A DNA stretch of 64,000 nt from Nitrosospira briensis (GCF_900115125.1 NZ_FOVJ01000003.1:1-64000); one strand, 5' to 3'. Positions 35,107 to 45,219 are shown, counted from the stretch's first letter. Notes: generated from the sequence alone by a model not told the origin. Numbers and translations are program-made.

Positions 35107-35152
35107 GAATATCCTCAACTTAGCGAGATTAGCTGATGAGTTGAGGATATTC
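35107..35152. repeat. 14-bp perfect stem-loop between two genes
   Basis: GAATATCCTCAACT (35107-35120) pairs perfectly with AGTTGAGGATATTC (35139-35152), leaving an 18-base loop. It lies 40 bases after the His-rich protein gene and could stop transcripts from either side, but no T-run follows. It could also be a mobile palindromic repeat. The rest of 35067-35540 shows no gene. Confidence 0.6.
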
Positions 35153-35540
35153 CATCGGCCCACCTGTCTCCGTATAATTCAGCGATTCATTGTTGCTTCA
35201 TAAGCAACGCGGTTTTTCTCCTCCCGCAGATAATCGTATCCACGAAGTATCTGCCTTATACTATCCTATCCGGTCGGAGTCCGTACTAAAACTCCCGAGC
35301 TATATGAATTGCTCATGGATTAGCTGCAATCGTAAGTAGAGACCGGCTTGGCGAGCCCTTCAAAAATATCGCTGACTCGACACCGGCTCCAAGTGGAACT
35401 GCTATGGACAGGATGGGTTTCCATCCCTTGTTTTCCCTTACACAACGTATCTTCCGAACTGGTGCGCCGCAAAATATATACCACCATGCACAGCGACATC
35501 GGCCGGCGGCCAAAAAAAAGATTGAACTACGGCTCGGATG

Positions 35541-36728
35541 CTACTGAGAAATAGCTTCGCGCAACTCGGCAAAAGCCTTACCCACATAGTCCAACTGTTC
35601 ACTGCTATGAACCGCGCTAACGCTGCAGCGAACCAGTGAATTACCTTCGGGGGTGGCGGGTGGCAATACTAGATTGACATAGATGCCATGATCAAGCAGG
35701 CCCTTCCATAAAGCCAGCGCCTGCTGTGGCGTTTTCAGTATGGCTGCGATAACAGGGCTGGGCTCCGGCCCCAAATCGTAGCCGAGCTCATCAAGCCGCG
35801 AATAAAGCTGGTGCACATTCCTCCAGAGCTGCCGTCGTAACTCGCTCCCTTCACGCAGCAATTTGAGCGCCGCCCGTGTTGACGCGATAGTAGCGGGGGT
35901 GGGTGATGCAGTGAATATATACGGACGGCTGACGTAGCGTAATTGATCAAGTTGAGGATGTTTGCTTACGCAATAGCCTCCGATGCCGCCGAGGCTTTTA
36001 CTGAATGTGCCAGTTATGAAATCAACCTCCTCGATAAGCCCCGTTTCTTCTACCAGGCCTTGCCCTGTCGTACCCAGGACGCCAAGGGAATGCGCCTCAT
36101 CCAGAAGAAGTGTGCTGTTGTATGCATTTTTTAATTTGACAACATCTGCCAAGGGAGCGCGATCGCCCAGCATGCTGTAAATACCTTCAACAATGATCAA
36201 TGTAGAACTTGAGCGCTCTCCCAGACGCCGAAGGCGCTTTTCCAGATCCACCATATCATTGTGCCTGAACCTGATGATCTCCGCGCCACTTAAACGGCAC
36301 CCGTCATAAATGCTTGCATGGGAATCACCGTCAATCAGAACAACATCACCGGCCCCTGCCAAGCCGGAGATAGTAGCGAGATTAGCCTGATAACCGGTCG
36401 TAAAGACGATACAGGAATGGCACCGGTAGAAGTCCGCAAGCTCCCGCTCGAGGGCACGGTGACCACTGTAACTGCCGTTGGCCATGCGCGATCCGGTGGT
36501 ACCTGTTCCCTCACTATCGATTGCGGCATGTGCGGCTTGCAGGCATTCAGGGGCGAATGTCAGTCCGAGATAGTTATTTGTGCCCAGGAATAATATACGC
36601 CGGTCACCTATTTTCGCTTCCGTAGAAGAATAAACCGCATCTACCGGCGTCCCGAAAACCTCGACATCCTCGGGTAAAAGCGCTTTTCTCGTAGCAGCGA
36701 CGGCATCAAGCTTATCTAGTAGGCTCAT
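35541..36728 (-). CDS. spt: Serine palmitoyltransferase-like PLP enzyme (alpha-oxoamine synthase)
   Basis: A 395-residue alpha-oxoamine synthase, the family of BioF, KBL and serine palmitoyltransferase, which condense an amino acid with an acyl thioester. It shows TNNYLGLTF, SRMANGSYSGHRALERELADF, LLLDEAHSLGVLG and the PLP lysine in TGTFSKSLGGIGGY. Its operon (acyl-AMP ligase, NAD-dependent reductase/epimerase, ACP, then this gene 2 bases after the ACP) matches bacterial ceramide loci such as that of Caulobacter, so serine plus acyl-ACP to 3-oxo-sphinganine is the likely reaction. BioF or KBL function is less likely because biotin genes and tdh are absent. Last gene of the operon. Confidence 0.83.
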   Translation of the reverse strand: MSLLDKLDAVAATRKALLPEDVEVFGTPVDAVYSSTEAKIGDRRILFLGTNNYLGLTFAPECLQAAHAAIDSEGTGTTGSRMANGSYSGHRALERELADFYRCHSCIVFTTGYQANLATISGLAGAGDVVLIDGDSHASIYDGCRLSGAEIIRFRHNDMVDLEKRLRRLGERSSSTLIIVEGIYSMLGDRAPLADVVKLKNAYNSTLLLDEAHSLGVLGTTGQGLVEETGLIEEVDFITGTFSKSLGGIGGYCVSKHPQLDQLRYVSRPYIFTASPTPATIASTRAALKLLREGSELRRQLWRNVHQLYSRLDELGYDLGPEPSPVIAAILKTPQQALALWKGLLDHGIYVNLVLPPATPEGNSLVRCSVSAVHSSEQLDYVGKAFAELREAISQ

Positions 36729-36730
36729 TT

Positions 36731-36982
36731 TTATTTTGCAGATTTTATCTGATGAACTAAAGTTGCAAGCTCATGGACAGTCTGGACGTCAGCAAGAGCA
36801 TTGATAGGCACGGAAATATCAAATTCATCCTCAATTTCCATAATTAGATTCAATAACTTGACAGAGTCGATCGCAAGCTGATTAATAAGATCTGTCTCTG
36901 GCGTAATTACTACGCCAGGACCAGCAAATTGTTCTAAATGAAGGCAAAGTTTCTGCAGCACATCGGTGTAATCGATCGCCAT
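36731..36982 (-). CDS. Dedicated acyl carrier protein
   Basis: An 83-residue ACP; start 36982 (MAIDYTDVLQKL) gives the normal length, though the frame is open to 37039. The 4'-phosphopantetheine Ser is in QLAIDSVKLLNLIMEIEDEF. It lies between the reductase and spt genes, so it probably carries the acyl chain that the AMP-ligase loads and the spt product uses. It is distinct from a fatty-acid-synthesis AcpP by context and sequence (LAIDSV rather than LGADSL). Confidence 0.9.
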   Translation of the reverse strand: MAIDYTDVLQKLCLHLEQFAGPGVVITPETDLINQLAIDSVKLLNLIMEIEDEFDISVPINALADVQTVHELATLVHQIKSAK

Positions 36983-37013
36983 GGCTTGTTCTGAATTGAT
37001 CCGGTTGTTCAAA

Positions 37014-37928
37014 TTATATTGCTTGAGGTAAGGCGTCACGCAGTTGGATGGAGGGTTGCCAGCTGGGCAGTGCCCGGGTTAGAGGTGTGATGTCGCAAAC
37101 CCAGTTCGGATGGCGTAATTCTCTGACTTTCCCTGGCGTTAGCATTGGGGAATAATGGAGCAAGCGGGCCGACCACAAATTGATGGCTGCGATCAACGAT
37201 ACAAGTGATGCCGGAAAGAAGACGCAATGTACCCGCCGTTTCCAGACCTCTTGCGCAATGTCTGCTACGGCTCGGCTATCGTAGCCTCCCGGCCTTCCGT
37301 CATCAAGCTCATAGACGCCTTGCACGGGAGCCTCGGTGGATAGCCAGCAGATAATGGCCGCTACCAGGTCGTTGACGTGTAATAGGCTAAAACGCATGGC
37401 ACGCTGCCCCACCATCGGCAATATCCCGCGCTGGGTGACCCTGAAGAGCGGGCTCAATTCTTTATCACCTGGACCATAGACCGCAGTCGGACGAAAAACT
37501 GCACACGCCATTTTCTGCGAGTAAGCACTCACCAGCTTCTCAGCCATACGCTTACTGGTCGCATACCATGAAAGCTCGGGTTGCCGGGCAGCAAGAGAGG
37601 ATATAAGAAGAAAACGGGGAGGAGAACTCTGTTCCATCGAGGCTCGCACTAAATTGCCTGTACCCTCGACATTGGTATGGACAAAGTCCTCAAGAGAGCT
37701 ACCGCGAACCCGGCCGGCACAATGGACAACCGCGACGACGTCTTTGACAAGCCTACGCAATGCATCGAGGTCATCCAGATCACCTTCGATCCATTGCGTA
37801 AATTCATCATCTACGCAGTGGTTTCTGGTCAAAGCCCTGACTGTCCATCCTTCCTTGGTCAATGACTGTAAAAGGACACGACCAATAAAGCCGGTGGCCC
37901 CAGTTACTGCCACCACTGACTCAGACAT
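37014..37928 (-). CDS. NAD-dependent epimerase/reductase (CerR-like)
   Basis: A 304-residue extended short-chain dehydrogenase. The nucleotide-binding motif is VTGATGFIGRVLL at the N-terminus, and the catalytic YATSKRMAEK (Tyr-x3-Lys) lies at about residue 130, after the Ser of LLISSLAA. In ceramide loci the enzyme in this position reduces the 3-oxo group of the sphingoid base; that role is inferred from context. It starts 7 bases after the acyl-AMP ligase stop. Sugar epimerase is the generic alternative. Confidence 0.84.
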   Translation of the reverse strand: MSESVVAVTGATGFIGRVLLQSLTKEGWTVRALTRNHCVDDEFTQWIEGDLDDLDALRRLVKDVVAVVHCAGRVRGSSLEDFVHTNVEGTGNLVRASMEQSSPPRFLLISSLAARQPELSWYATSKRMAEKLVSAYSQKMACAVFRPTAVYGPGDKELSPLFRVTQRGILPMVGQRAMRFSLLHVNDLVAAIICWLSTEAPVQGVYELDDGRPGGYDSRAVADIAQEVWKRRVHCVFFPASLVSLIAAINLWSARLLHYSPMLTPGKVRELRHPNWVCDITPLTRALPSWQPSIQLRDALPQAI

Positions 37929-37935
37929 ATTCCGG

Positions 37936-39792
37936 CTATTTGTCCCCAGACTCCGCTGATAGCTGGTCTGTCAAATTCGTCCGCTGTATGAAGCCCTGAC
38001 GTGCCGCAAAACGCGAAAGCTTGCCGGATGAGGTCCTTGGTAAGGTATGTGGGGGAACCAATTCAACCAGGCAATTAACACCAAATGCCATATACACGAG
38101 CCGCTGCAACCGGTTGGTAAGAGATTGCCGATCTGTTATCGAAGTCAGGCGGCACTCGATAACCAGAACGATGGTTGTGACATCATTGGCATCGCTTATT
38201 CCAAAAGCGGATGCTTCACGAGCTCTCACCTCCGGTTGTTGCTCGGCAAGCTCCTCTATGTCCTGAGCACGGATATTGCGCCCGTTAACGATAATAACGT
38301 CTGTGCGGCGGCCGGTGACATACAAATCCCCTTCGAAAAGGAAACCAAGATCACCCGTATCAAGCCAGTTGCCGGGACGCAAGGTCTTGCTGGTATCCTC
38401 GGGGTTATTGAAGTAGCCGGTCATGATACTGCTACCCTGCACCAGCACGCTACCTACCCTTAGATCCGGCAACTCCTGCCCGGCGTCATCAACGACCTTT
38501 ACTATGTGTCCGGGCAAAGCCTGGCCACAATTTACAAATTCACTATACTTTCTGCCATCAGCCTGTAATCGAACCGCCATCTTTCTGTCAACCAGGGTGC
38601 CGGCGTCAACCCGCAAGCTCTGAAATCCTTGTCCAACCTTGGAAAAGGTGACGGCAAGCGTTGACTCTGCCAGCCCGTAGCAAGGAAGGAAGGCCCGTTC
38701 ATCAAACCCCGCAGGCGCAAATTTCTCGGCAAAATTCCTCAAGGTATCAGGACGGATCATCTCGGCGCCGACACCTGCCGCACGCCAGCTGCTAAGGTCC
38801 AGATCTTCCAGATCCGAATCCCGGACCCGGAGGGTGCAGAGTTTGAGGCCAAAAGGTTGGCTAAACGCCACGGTCGCCCGATTCCGGCTAATCAACCGCA
38901 ACCATTGCAACGGTCTGATTGCGAAGTCGCGAGTTGCCAAATAATCGACGGAAACTTGTGCGACCATTGGCGCCATCACCATGCCTACCAAACCCATGTC
39001 GTGATAAAACGGAAGCCAGGATGCGCAACGGTCACCCGCGCGTATTTCCAATCCATTACGCACGATTCCCTGCAGATTGCTCATCAATGCGCGTTCGGTA
39101 ATAACCACTCCGCGCGGAGTACGTGTGCTGCCTGAGGTAAACTGGAGATAAGCAATTTCATCGGGACGATTTGCCGGCAGCACTATATCCGCAACGGGAA
39201 ACTCCCCGAGTTGCTCCGGAGTTCCAACCCAGCGTAGCCCACTCGATCCCTCGGCCGCTTCTTCGAGGAAATTAATATAATCCACATTTGCCACGGCAGC
39301 GCTTGCCTGACCCGCTTCAAGCATTCCGCGCAGTTGCTGCACATACACCGCGTGGCTGCCAAGGTTAACCGGCACAGGCATCGCAAAAGGAATCAGGCCT
39401 GCATACCGGCACGCGAAAAACAATTCAACAAATTCCGGGGTGGTGTCGGCAATAATAGCTACACGGTCACCACTGCTTAGCCCGATAGCAGCCAGGCGCT
39501 GAGCTGAAGTCCGGGCATTTGCCCTTAATGCCTGATAGGGGAGAATGGAGCGCAGGTTGCCCCTGGCGTCGTAAAAGTTATATCCCGCAGTCCCGGCTGC
39601 TGCATATTCCAAGGCAGCGGTCAAGGTTTCAAAGTCAGCCAGTCTCTGAGCTTGTGTGTTCAATGTCGGTGTTGGGTTTACTGCTATCGGCGACTCGTTT
39701 AACCGAGGATCAAACGCTTGCGTCAGCGGAGCGTTCAACTTCGCTATTGTTGAACTCAAGGTCTTCCCCTCCAAATTAATCGTACTAGTCAT
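37936..39792 (-). CDS. Fatty-acyl-AMP ligase (FAAL-type)
   Basis: A 618-residue AMP-forming acyl ligase. The P-loop-like AMP motif is YLQFTSGSTRTPRGVVI, followed by LPFYHDMGLVGMVMAP and YGLAESTLAV typical of FAAL/long-chain types, and WLDTGDLGFLFEGDLYVTGR near the C-terminus. It should activate a fatty acid and load it onto the ACP encoded two genes on. It is first in a four-gene minus-strand operon. ATG 39792 is chosen; an upstream GTG (39825) is possible, and neither has a strong ribosome-binding site. Confidence 0.9.
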   Translation of the reverse strand: MTSTINLEGKTLSSTIAKLNAPLTQAFDPRLNESPIAVNPTPTLNTQAQRLADFETLTAALEYAAAGTAGYNFYDARGNLRSILPYQALRANARTSAQRLAAIGLSSGDRVAIIADTTPEFVELFFACRYAGLIPFAMPVPVNLGSHAVYVQQLRGMLEAGQASAAVANVDYINFLEEAAEGSSGLRWVGTPEQLGEFPVADIVLPANRPDEIAYLQFTSGSTRTPRGVVITERALMSNLQGIVRNGLEIRAGDRCASWLPFYHDMGLVGMVMAPMVAQVSVDYLATRDFAIRPLQWLRLISRNRATVAFSQPFGLKLCTLRVRDSDLEDLDLSSWRAAGVGAEMIRPDTLRNFAEKFAPAGFDERAFLPCYGLAESTLAVTFSKVGQGFQSLRVDAGTLVDRKMAVRLQADGRKYSEFVNCGQALPGHIVKVVDDAGQELPDLRVGSVLVQGSSIMTGYFNNPEDTSKTLRPGNWLDTGDLGFLFEGDLYVTGRRTDVIIVNGRNIRAQDIEELAEQQPEVRAREASAFGISDANDVTTIVLVIECRLTSITDRQSLTNRLQRLVYMAFGVNCLVELVPPHTLPRTSSGKLSRFAARQGFIQRTNLTDQLSAESGDK

Positions 39793-39953
39793 CTTTTTGT
39801 AATGTAAAGGATTCCGGTCGGACACACTGGTGCAATGTGGGCCGCTGACTCGAAATGCTCAACCTTGAAAATCAAATGTTGTTAAATAAAAAATTCCGAG
39901 AATGCAAGCGCTCGAAACTAAGGAATAACGTGTTAATTTAACTAATTACCGAG

Positions 39954-39986
39954 CTTATATTATAGTTGACTTCACTGTCAACGCAA
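39954..39986 (-). promoter_or_regulatory. Likely promoter of the ceramide-type operon
   Basis: On the minus strand TATAAT (39964-39959) has TTGCGT 16 bases upstream (39986-39981). An overlapping pair, TTGACA (39981-39976) with TATAAG (39959-39954), also has 16-base spacing. A TTGAC-N6-GTCAA palindrome overlaps both. The leader to 39792 would be about 150 bases. The rest of the intergenic region to 40424 shows no gene. Confidence 0.5.
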
Positions 39987-40424
39987 CATTGCCGCCATAC
40001 TAATATAGCCATGAAAACCATTGCGTGCAGCCCGCTTCCGCTACAAAAAATGCCGTTCGAATACACCTCAGGCTCTTCTTCCATGCTGCTGGAGCGACAG
40101 GTTCCATTCTGTACGAGTTAGCAGCCAATATAAAGAGATTTTGGAGAATAGGAGAGAAATGTGTCGCTTTTTTGCAACACTGCTCGAAAGCGGTAATGTT
40201 GCGTTTTCATGTGGTTTCTGAATGACGGCTGGCCACGGCTTCGCCGGCCATCATCATATTGTTTTACACGCCATAACTGCCACGGATAAGCTCAATTGCT
40301 GCGACTGTACTCCACGCAATGGCGAGCATTTCATCAAGCATGATGCAAGGAGCCTGGAAGAATCGATTCCCCATGCATAATGGCCTGGCCAGGTGTGTTC
40401 AAGCCTGATACTTCCCGGAACCAG

Positions 40425-40769
40425 TCAGGCTTCCGCCCATGCTTTCGCGTCAGCGTAATTGCTGAACACCCTGATGTCGGCGTTGACAAACAGATTCGAT
40501 ACCCAGGCGCCCCAGGCTTGCCACTGATTCTCCGTGATTATTGCAATCCGGTTGAATTCGCTGCCGTGCTCCCGAATGAACTTGATGTCCTCCCATGCCA
40601 CATCAACAGTGTAATCCACCATGTCTCGCCAATCGAACAATACGTTCACCTTGCCGTCATGCCGGAACTTGTAGAGTACCTGCTCTTCGAATTCCTTGTA
40701 ATCGGCGAGGGTAAACTCACCAAAAACGGCGACGCTGATCAGATTGTCCGTTTCCTGGATAGTAATCAT
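40425..40769 (-). CDS. SpoIIAA-like (STAS/CRAL-TRIO-type) protein
   Basis: A 114-residue single-domain protein (MITIQETDNLISVAVFGEFTLADYKEFEEQVLYKFRHDGKVNVLFDWRDMVDYTVDVAWEDIKFI…RIAIITENQWQAWGAWVSNLF…IRVFSNYADAKAWAE). This is the SpoIIAA-like family: beta-strand, helix and strand around a small-ligand pocket. Members are thought to bind lipids or act in regulation; the role is unknown. The ATG at 40769 was chosen over GTG 40790. It lies 49 bases downstream of the Rieske oxygenase gene, perhaps co-transcribed. Confidence 0.84.
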   Translation of the reverse strand: MITIQETDNLISVAVFGEFTLADYKEFEEQVLYKFRHDGKVNVLFDWRDMVDYTVDVAWEDIKFIREHGSEFNRIAIITENQWQAWGAWVSNLFVNADIRVFSNYADAKAWAEA

Positions 40770-40818
40770 GGGCTGGTCTCGAAAAAGCACGGATTATTCA
40801 TGGGCACGTGGACAGTAA

Positions 40819-41916
40819 CTAAACGTGCGGTTCGATTTCCCGCCGCAAGAATGCATGGAAGTGCACCATTCCATCTTCCATCGGGGACTGATAGGGGCCA
40901 CTTTGGTTGATCCCCTGCTCATACAGGGCACGACGCCCAGAGGTCATCAACTTGCAGATCTCGTCATCTTCAATGGCGGTTTCGCGATATGCCGCTTGTT
41001 CCGCCTCAATGAATTCCCGTTCAAACAAGGCGATGTCTTCCGGATAATAAAATTCGACCACGTTGGTGCAGCGCTCTGTCCCCGTCGGAAGCACAGTACT
41101 GATAACAAGCACATGGGGATACCATTCTAACATGATGTTGGGATAGTAGAGCATCCAGATCGCGCCATGCCCAGGTATTTTTCCCGCGGTCTGACGCAAT
41201 AATTGTTCCTGCCATCGGGCGTAAACCGGTGTGCCCGGGCGTGTAAAACCGCAATTTACCCCTACAGTCTGCACGTTGTACCACTCGTCAAATTCCCATT
41301 TCAACTCCGCCGTATTGACGAATTTGCTCAATCCAGGATGATACGGCTCGACGTGATAGTCTTCCAGGTAAACTTCGATGAACGTTTTCCAGTTGCAGGC
41401 ATATTCCTCTATCTGAACCCGTTCCAATATGTGGCCAGAAAAGTCAAAATCCTTGAGGACGCTTAATCTGGAGAGGTCGCGCGCGACATTTCGCTTGCCT
41501 TCAAACAGCAGCCCATTCCAGTTTTGCAAGGGTGTGCTGCCGAGGTTCAGGCAAGGGTTTTCGGAAAAATGCGGCGCGCCCAGCAAAACGCCATTCAGAT
41601 CGTAGGTCCAGCGATGTATGGGGCAAACGATATTTCTGGCATTGCCCCGGCCCTTGAGCAGCAGAGACTGCCGGTGGCGGCACACGTTGGACAATAGCTC
41701 GATCCCGTCCCTGTTACGCACCAATACCTTCGCATTACTCATCCATTCCCGCACATAATAGTCGCCCACGTTGGGCAGCATTATTTCATGGCCGACATAG
41801 CCTGGCCCCCGATCGAATAAAAAGCGTTTTTCCAGATCAAGAACGTGGGGATCGAGGTACCAATCAATTGGTAATTGCGTCGGCGCCAGTTGGAAAACAT
41901 CAACGAGATCGGACAT
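40819..41916 (-). CDS. Rieske non-heme iron oxygenase alpha subunit
   Basis: A 365-residue aromatic-ring-hydroxylating-dioxygenase-type protein. The Rieske cluster ligands are in CRHRQSLLL… and …IVCPIHRW (C-x-H-x16-C-x2-H, about residues 78-101). The mononuclear iron ligands are in LEDYHVEPYHPG. The layout is nearest to choline monooxygenase and related phenylpropionate-type oxygenases; the substrate cannot be told. No reductase or beta-subunit gene is adjacent. It is followed by the SpoIIAA-like gene. Confidence 0.92.
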   Translation of the reverse strand: MSDLVDVFQLAPTQLPIDWYLDPHVLDLEKRFLFDRGPGYVGHEIMLPNVGDYYVREWMSNAKVLVRNRDGIELLSNVCRHRQSLLLKGRGNARNIVCPIHRWTYDLNGVLLGAPHFSENPCLNLGSTPLQNWNGLLFEGKRNVARDLSRLSVLKDFDFSGHILERVQIEEYACNWKTFIEVYLEDYHVEPYHPGLSKFVNTAELKWEFDEWYNVQTVGVNCGFTRPGTPVYARWQEQLLRQTAGKIPGHGAIWMLYYPNIMLEWYPHVLVISTVLPTGTERCTNVVEFYYPEDIALFEREFIEAEQAAYRETAIEDDEICKLMTSGRRALYEQGINQSGPYQSPMEDGMVHFHAFLRREIEPHV

Positions 41917-42155
41917 ATCCGTTACTTTAGACCTTTTCGAGGAGTAAAAAAGATAGTTGAAATATTAAAATGCCGAATAAACGCACCGGGAAAAGTGGAA
42001 AAAGGGTGTTCTTTCCAGGAAACGCTTATAATCCGGTCTAAGAGGCCATATTTGAAGGAAAGTTTCTTGTATTTAATTGACCTGACCCCGCTTGTTGCGT
42101 TATTTTTGTAGTTTCCCCGCGACGCATCACAACTCCGTGACAAAATGTGTTTATC

Positions 42156-42410
42156 ATGACAAAGCCCGCTGACCCCGTCAAATTTTCCCCGCCGGAGAAT
42201 TTTGAAGCTGCATTGGCCGAACTGGAAAGCATTGTAGTAGAAATGGAAGCAGGGCAAATGCCGCTCGAGCTATCGCTCGAGGCTCACAAACGTGGAGCAG
42301 AGTTGTTACAATACTGCCAATCAAAGCTACAGGATGCGCAACAACAGATACGTCTTCTTGAGGCCGATACACTGAAAAATTTCTCCCCGTCCGGTATCGA
42401 TGACCGCTGA
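42156..42410 (+). CDS. xseB: Exodeoxyribonuclease VII small subunit
   Basis: An 84-residue helical-hairpin protein (FEAALAELESIVVEMEAGQMPLELSLEAHKRGAELLQYCQSKLQDAQQQIRLLE), the standard XseB signature. It partners XseA, encoded elsewhere. ATG 42156 was chosen over GTG 42147. It overlaps ispA by 11 bases, the common xseB-ispA-dxs order of proteobacteria. Confidence 0.93.
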   Translation: MTKPADPVKFSPPENFEAALAELESIVVEMEAGQMPLELSLEAHKRGAELLQYCQSKLQDAQQQIRLLEADTLKNFSPSGIDDR

Positions 42411-43293
42411 TTTCCAGGATTGGGCGAGGAGCCGCCAGGTACGCATAGAAAATTCCCTGCAGACCCTGCTTCCCGCCGCAAATGTTGCTCCCGAGCGTCT
42501 GCACGACGCGATGCGTTACACCGTATTGGGTGGAGGCAAGCGCGTGCGTCCGCTGCTTGCCTTTGCGGCTGGGGAGCTGAACGGAGCGGATGAAGAGCGC
42601 GTGACGATCGCGGGGGCCGCCGTAGAGCTGATACATGCCTATTCACTGGTGCATGATGACTTGCCATGCATGGATAATGATGTTTTGCGGCGAGGCAAGC
42701 CTACTTGCCATGTCGAGTACGGTGATGCCATTGCATTGCTGGCAGGAGACAGCCTTCAAAGTCTGGCCTTTCAATTACTGGCGGAATATTGCCTGGCCGA
42801 CAACCCGCAACTGCAGTTGGACATGATCAGCCGTTTGGCGAAAGCGGCTGGCTCGCGCGGCATGGCGGGGGGGCAGGCGGTCGATCTCGCAAGCGTCGGC
42901 AAGACATTAAGTCTGCCAGAGCTGGAATTCATGCATATTCACAAGACTGGAGCGCTTATCAGGGCTGCAGTCATGCTTGGCGCCTGTTGCGGAAGCCGTC
43001 TTACGGAAGATCAGCTGATGAGCCTTGATCACTTTGCCAAGTGTATTGGTCTCGCATTCCAGGTAGTGGACGACATACTCGATGCAGAAGCTACCACGGC
43101 GACTTTAGGAAAAACCGCCGGCAAGGACGCAGAAAACAATAAACCGACATACGTGAGTATCCTCGGGGGCAGCAGGGCTCGCGAACTGGCCGAAGAGTTG
43201 CGGCGCAGTGCATATCAGTCGCTGGAAGCTTTTGGCCCAATGGCGGGGCGGTTGCGGCAAGTAACTGACTTCATCATCCAGCGGGAGTTTTGA
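42400..43293 (+). CDS. ispA: Polyprenyl (farnesyl/geranyl) diphosphate synthase
   Basis: A 297-residue trans-prenyltransferase that builds FPP from IPP and DMAPP. The first Asp-rich motif is VHDDLPCMDND and the second is VVDDILDAEA; GGGKRVRPLL binds IPP. It overlaps xseB and is followed after 45 bases by dxs, so the three form an isoprenoid operon. Confidence 0.96.
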   Translation: MTADFQDWARSRQVRIENSLQTLLPAANVAPERLHDAMRYTVLGGGKRVRPLLAFAAGELNGADEERVTIAGAAVELIHAYSLVHDDLPCMDNDVLRRGKPTCHVEYGDAIALLAGDSLQSLAFQLLAEYCLADNPQLQLDMISRLAKAAGSRGMAGGQAVDLASVGKTLSLPELEFMHIHKTGALIRAAVMLGACCGSRLTEDQLMSLDHFAKCIGLAFQVVDDILDAEATTATLGKTAGKDAENNKPTYVSILGGSRARELAEELRRSAYQSLEAFGPMAGRLRQVTDFIIQREF

Positions 43294-43338
43294 GGCTGGC
43301 GTTTCCATAGTAAAGAATAATATATTTTCAAGGTTTAA

Positions 43339-45186
43339 ATGTATCCACTGCTTGACACCATCACCACCCCTTCCAAGTTGCGAAAGCTGGAACGCAAGAT
43401 GTTGCCGCAACTTGCCGACGAGTTACGCCGGTTCCTGGTTGAGTCCGTTGCCAAGACGGGCGGGCACCTTTCTTCCAATCTTGGTACGGTCGAGTTGACG
43501 ATTGCATTGCATTACGTTTTCAATACGCCGCATGACCGTCTTGTATGGGATGTGGGCCATCAGACGTATGCACACAAAATTCTTACCAGCCGCCGGGAAG
43601 GCATGAGCAAATTGCGCATGCACGGCGGCATCGCAGGATTTCCACGGCGGGACGAAAGCGAATACGACGCATTCGGGACAGCTCACTCGAGCACTTCCAT
43701 CAGCGCTGCCTTAGGCATGGCGGTCGCTTCACAGAGGGAGGGCAAAGAGAGGTCTGTGGTAGCGATAATCGGCGATGGCGCAATGAGTGCAGGTATGGCA
43801 TTCGAGGCCTTGAACAATGCGGGCGCCATGAATACCAATTTGCTGGTGATCCTGAATGACAACGATATGTCCATTTCGCGCCCGGTAGGCGCGCTCAACA
43901 ATTATCTTGCAAGGCTCATGTCAGGACAGTTCTATGCTACGGCGCGCCGCGCAGGCGAAAAAATGCTGGGTGTGGTTCCCCATGTGCTGGAACTTGCCAA
44001 GCGCGCCGAAGAGCATGTAAAAGGCATGGTAACGCCCAGCACCCTGTTTGAAGAGTTCGGTTTCAACTATATCGGCCCCATAGATGGGCATGATCTTGAC
44101 GTATTGGTTGGCACGCTCAACAACATCAAGCATCTTGACGGGCCCCAGTTTCTGCATGTGGTGACGCGGAAAGGCGCAGGCTATAAGGCGGCCGAGGAAG
44201 ACCCGATTCTTTATCATGGAGTAACCAAATTCAATCCGGACGCGGGTATTATCCCCAAAGCCACTGCCAAGCCGTCCTATACGCAAGTTTTTGGAGACTG
44301 GCTATGTGATATGGCGGCATTGGACCAGCGCCTGATCGGGATTACCCCGGCAATGCGCGAAGGCTCGGGCCTGGTGAGGTTTTCCCAGGAATATCCTGAT
44401 CGTTATTTTGATGTCGGTATCGCCGAGCAACATGCAGTCACATTTGCCGCAGGGCTGGCATGCGACGGAATGAAGCCGGTAGTGGCTATCTATTCGACTT
44501 TTTTGCAACGGGCTTACGACCAATTGATTCACGATGTCGCCATCCAGAATCTCCCGGTAGTGTTCGCCATCGACCGTGCGGGATTGGTTGGAGCAGACGG
44601 ACCCACTCACGCTGGCAGCTTCGACTTAACCTATTTGCGATGTGTCCCGAATATTACCGTGATGGCTCCTGCGGATGAGGATGAGTGTCGTCAAATGCTC
44701 TACACCGCGTTTCAGATGGATACACCGACAGCAGTACGATATCCACGCGGCGCCGGGACCGGCGTAGTACCCCAAACGCAGATGCGGATGTTGCCGATAG
44801 GCCGTGGCGAAATCCGCCGTGAGGGCGTTAAAATCGCACTGCTGGCCTTCGGCAGTATGCTCAAGCCCTGCCTCGAAGCAGCGGAAGAGTTAAATGCCAC
44901 GGTCGCCAATATGCGTTTTGTCAAGCCACTGGATAACGATCTGGTCTCATCCTTGGCAGCGAATCACGAATTGCTGGTAACAGTGGAAGAAAACACCATA
45001 ATGGGCGGGGCGGGTAGCGCAGTCCTGGAATCACTGATAAGCGGCGGCCTCACGGTTCCAGTGCTGCAATTGGGCTTGCCGGACGTTTTCATAGATCAAG
45101 GTGAAACCTCGGAAATGCTGACGGATTGCGGACTGGACAAGGCGGCTATCATAAGGTGCATCAGAGCCAGACTCTCTGCAAGCTAA
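43339..45186 (+). CDS. dxs: 1-deoxy-D-xylulose-5-phosphate synthase
   Basis: A 615-residue TPP enzyme, first step of the MEP isoprenoid pathway (pyruvate plus glyceraldehyde-3-phosphate). Motifs: [32 protein letters not shown], the TPP site [18 protein letters not shown], and in the pyrimidine domain [18 protein letters not shown] and [15 protein letters not shown]. Full length. Downstream of ispA, upstream of folE2. Confidence 0.97.
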   Translation: MYPLLDTITTPSKLRKLERKMLPQLADELRRFLVESVAKTGGHLSSNLGTVELTIALHYVFNTPHDRLVWDVGHQTYAHKILTSRREGMSKLRMHGGIAGFPRRDESEYDAFGTAHSSTSISAALGMAVASQREGKERSVVAIIGDGAMSAGMAFEALNNAGAMNTNLLVILNDNDMSISRPVGALNNYLARLMSGQFYATARRAGEKMLGVVPHVLELAKRAEEHVKGMVTPSTLFEEFGFNYIGPIDGHDLDVLVGTLNNIKHLDGPQFLHVVTRKGAGYKAAEEDPILYHGVTKFNPDAGIIPKATAKPSYTQVFGDWLCDMAALDQRLIGITPAMREGSGLVRFSQEYPDRYFDVGIAEQHAVTFAAGLACDGMKPVVAIYSTFLQRAYDQLIHDVAIQNLPVVFAIDRAGLVGADGPTHAGSFDLTYLRCVPNITVMAPADEDECRQMLYTAFQMDTPTAVRYPRGAGTGVVPQTQMRMLPIGRGEIRREGVKIALLAFGSMLKPCLEAAEELNATVANMRFVKPLDNDLVSSLAANHELLVTVEENTIMGGAGSAVLESLISGGLTVPVLQLGLPDVFIDQGETSEMLTDCGLDKAAIIRCIRARLSAS

Positions 45187-45219
45187 CCCGATTCGCACGC
45201 ATACGTTTGGGCTTGACGT

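Noticed and set aside
40021-40225. Short plus-strand frames before the SpoIIAA-like gene
   Set aside because: No ribosome-binding site, Arg/Cys/Phe-biased shadow-like composition, no family.
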